Source of the DNA: Glandiceps talaboti
Taxonomy: Eukaryota; Hemichordata; Enteropneusta; Spengelidae
Direction of reading: 5' to 3'
Assembly (NCBI RefSeq): GCF_964340395.1
Contig: NC_135557.1
Location: forward strand, 16,885,867 to 16,949,866
Length of the DNA: 64,000 nucleotides
Of the stretch, positions 63,029 to 64,000 are shown one piece after another. The notes beneath the pieces were generated by a model. The model did no database searches, was not told the origin of the DNA, and saw nothing but the letters and a program-made list of their open reading frames with translations. Positions within the stretch are counted from its first letter, which is position 1, and every line of letters starts with the position of its first letter. Position numbers and translations under genes: made by a program.

Positions 63029-64000
63029 ATGGATGATTTAAAGTCGTGGTTTTGGTCGGAGAGTTTCTGGTTTCCTGAAAATATCACTTGGGATGATTTG
63101 AAATCTGTGGACGGTACAAAGTACCCACAAGTAGAAGACCTCTACATTGTGTTTTATTTGTATGCACCTATACTTTTCGTTATTAGGATACTTTATGAGA
63201 GGTAGGCATTTGACAAAGTAAACGGGAGAACCTGTTTTCTCTTTAACTTGTATTGTATATCATGTCTTCCCATCCTCTATGAAAACAAACGAATTGTACA
63301 TTTAACATTCTTTGATTTCTGTTTCAGGATGATTGCAGCCCCAATTGCCAAGTTCCTCGGAATTTCAGCAAAGCGTTCTACCAAAGCACAGCCGAACGTT
63401 ATACTAGAAAATGTGTATAAAACTGTGAACAAAACGCCATCGCAAAAACAAATAGTCGGATTCGCCAAACAGTTGGATTGGAGTCCTCGACAAGTTGAAA
63501 GATGGTTCCGACGTCGACGAATCCAAGACAAACCTTCACCGGCGACAAAGTTCTCAGAAAGCAGGTTTGAAAATCAACATACTACTGCTCATTTGTAATT
63601 TGGAGAAAAAAAGTTGAAGACAAACTGTTAATTGTAGAGAAACGTTTTCATTTTCGAGGTCATAATTTTGCCATACAATAAACCAGTTGGCGTATGTCAT
63701 GTACGAAGGCCTGTTTTCATTGTGAATATGTTGTTTGACTCCATAATCCAAAAATTAAGATATTTTCTATGTGTTGTTTTTTTCACATTTTAGTTGGCGA
63801 TTCTTGTTCTACCTCTTAGCTACAACATATGCATTATACAATTTGAAGAATGAAGATTGGTTTTGGGACTCAAAGTTATGTTGGTATGGTTACCCGAAAC
63901 ACGTGAGTAACTTCAAACACACTCTAGCCGAGAATCCCGCTATTTCTTTCAAATCAAGCTTTGGTTTTCGAAACTGCACCAATTATACACTGTATAGTCA
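63029..64000 (+). CDS. CERS: Ceramide synthase gene 4, first three exons, cut by window end
   Basis: Exons 63029-63201, 63328-63564 and 63794-63902; the rest lies beyond the window. Starts [20 protein letters not shown] with the N-x-T sequon, followed by the homeobox-like domain ending [13 protein letters not shown] and the first TLC span ([20 protein letters not shown]). Intron 1 and the upstream block match gene 3. Exon 1 has its own replacements (FPENITWDDLK against [11 protein letters not shown]). No break is seen in the visible part. Confidence 0.93.

Overview
This window looks like nuclear DNA of a marine invertebrate animal, probably a non-vertebrate deuterostome (hemichordate or lancelet grade). 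Genes are split by GT-AG introns, the DNA is AT-rich and full of micro- and minisatellites, fold-back elements and tandem-repeat-bearing mobile elements. The gene families present (CERS5/6-type ceramide synthases, fucolectin-type F-lectins, xanthine dehydrogenase, a TatD nuclease) are animal genes. The taxonomic guess is inference only.

Layout. (1) 1-6269, plus strand: the 3' part of a gene in which an RNA-recognition motif is fused to a complete TatD-type metal-dependent nuclease. One exon (1070-1307) carries both the end of the RRM and the start of the nuclease. (2) 6270-17359: about 11 kb without a recognisable gene, made of minisatellites, a Helentron/HINE-like element, a small retroposed 3' end with target-site duplications, a LINE remnant, and two minisatellite arrays in opposite orientation. 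(3) 17360-23305: a secreted F-lectin (FTP) locus. It has a signal peptide exon, an exon with 16 TEAP repeats, one FTP domain in two exons with stop and poly(A) signal, then a second FTP domain pair without its own visible leader. A phase-compatible hydrophobic exon sits in between. A third, frameshifted FTP exon lies on the minus strand at 27226-27433. (4) 23704-26355: five clean exons for only the last ~225 residues of xanthine dehydrogenase. (5) 26356-30774: mostly non-coding, with a near-perfect 140-bp palindrome. (6) 30775-64000: a tandem array of four ceramide synthase genes on the plus strand (three full-length, the fourth cut by the window end). All have identical exon phases and an inserted homeobox-like domain; the three full-length copies show the Lag1 HH and HD..D motifs.

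The array is the most informative part. Gene 3 is a mosaic: its promoter, exon 1, intron 1 and exon 2 match genes 2 and 4, while exons 3-8 and their introns match gene 1 nearly base for base. That pattern implies recent unequal exchange or conversion. Comparing gene 1 with gene 3 also gives an empty-site test for a 1.8-kb HINE-like transposon (40588-42405). A second element family ends about 260-290 bp upstream of the start codons of genes 2, 3 and 4, so their proximal upstream regions are partly transposon-derived. Ceramide synthases act in the ER membrane, and variation between copies in the last luminal loop and acidic tail suggests possible differences in acyl-chain choice or regulation. 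No viral genes, CRISPR arrays or rRNA genes were seen.
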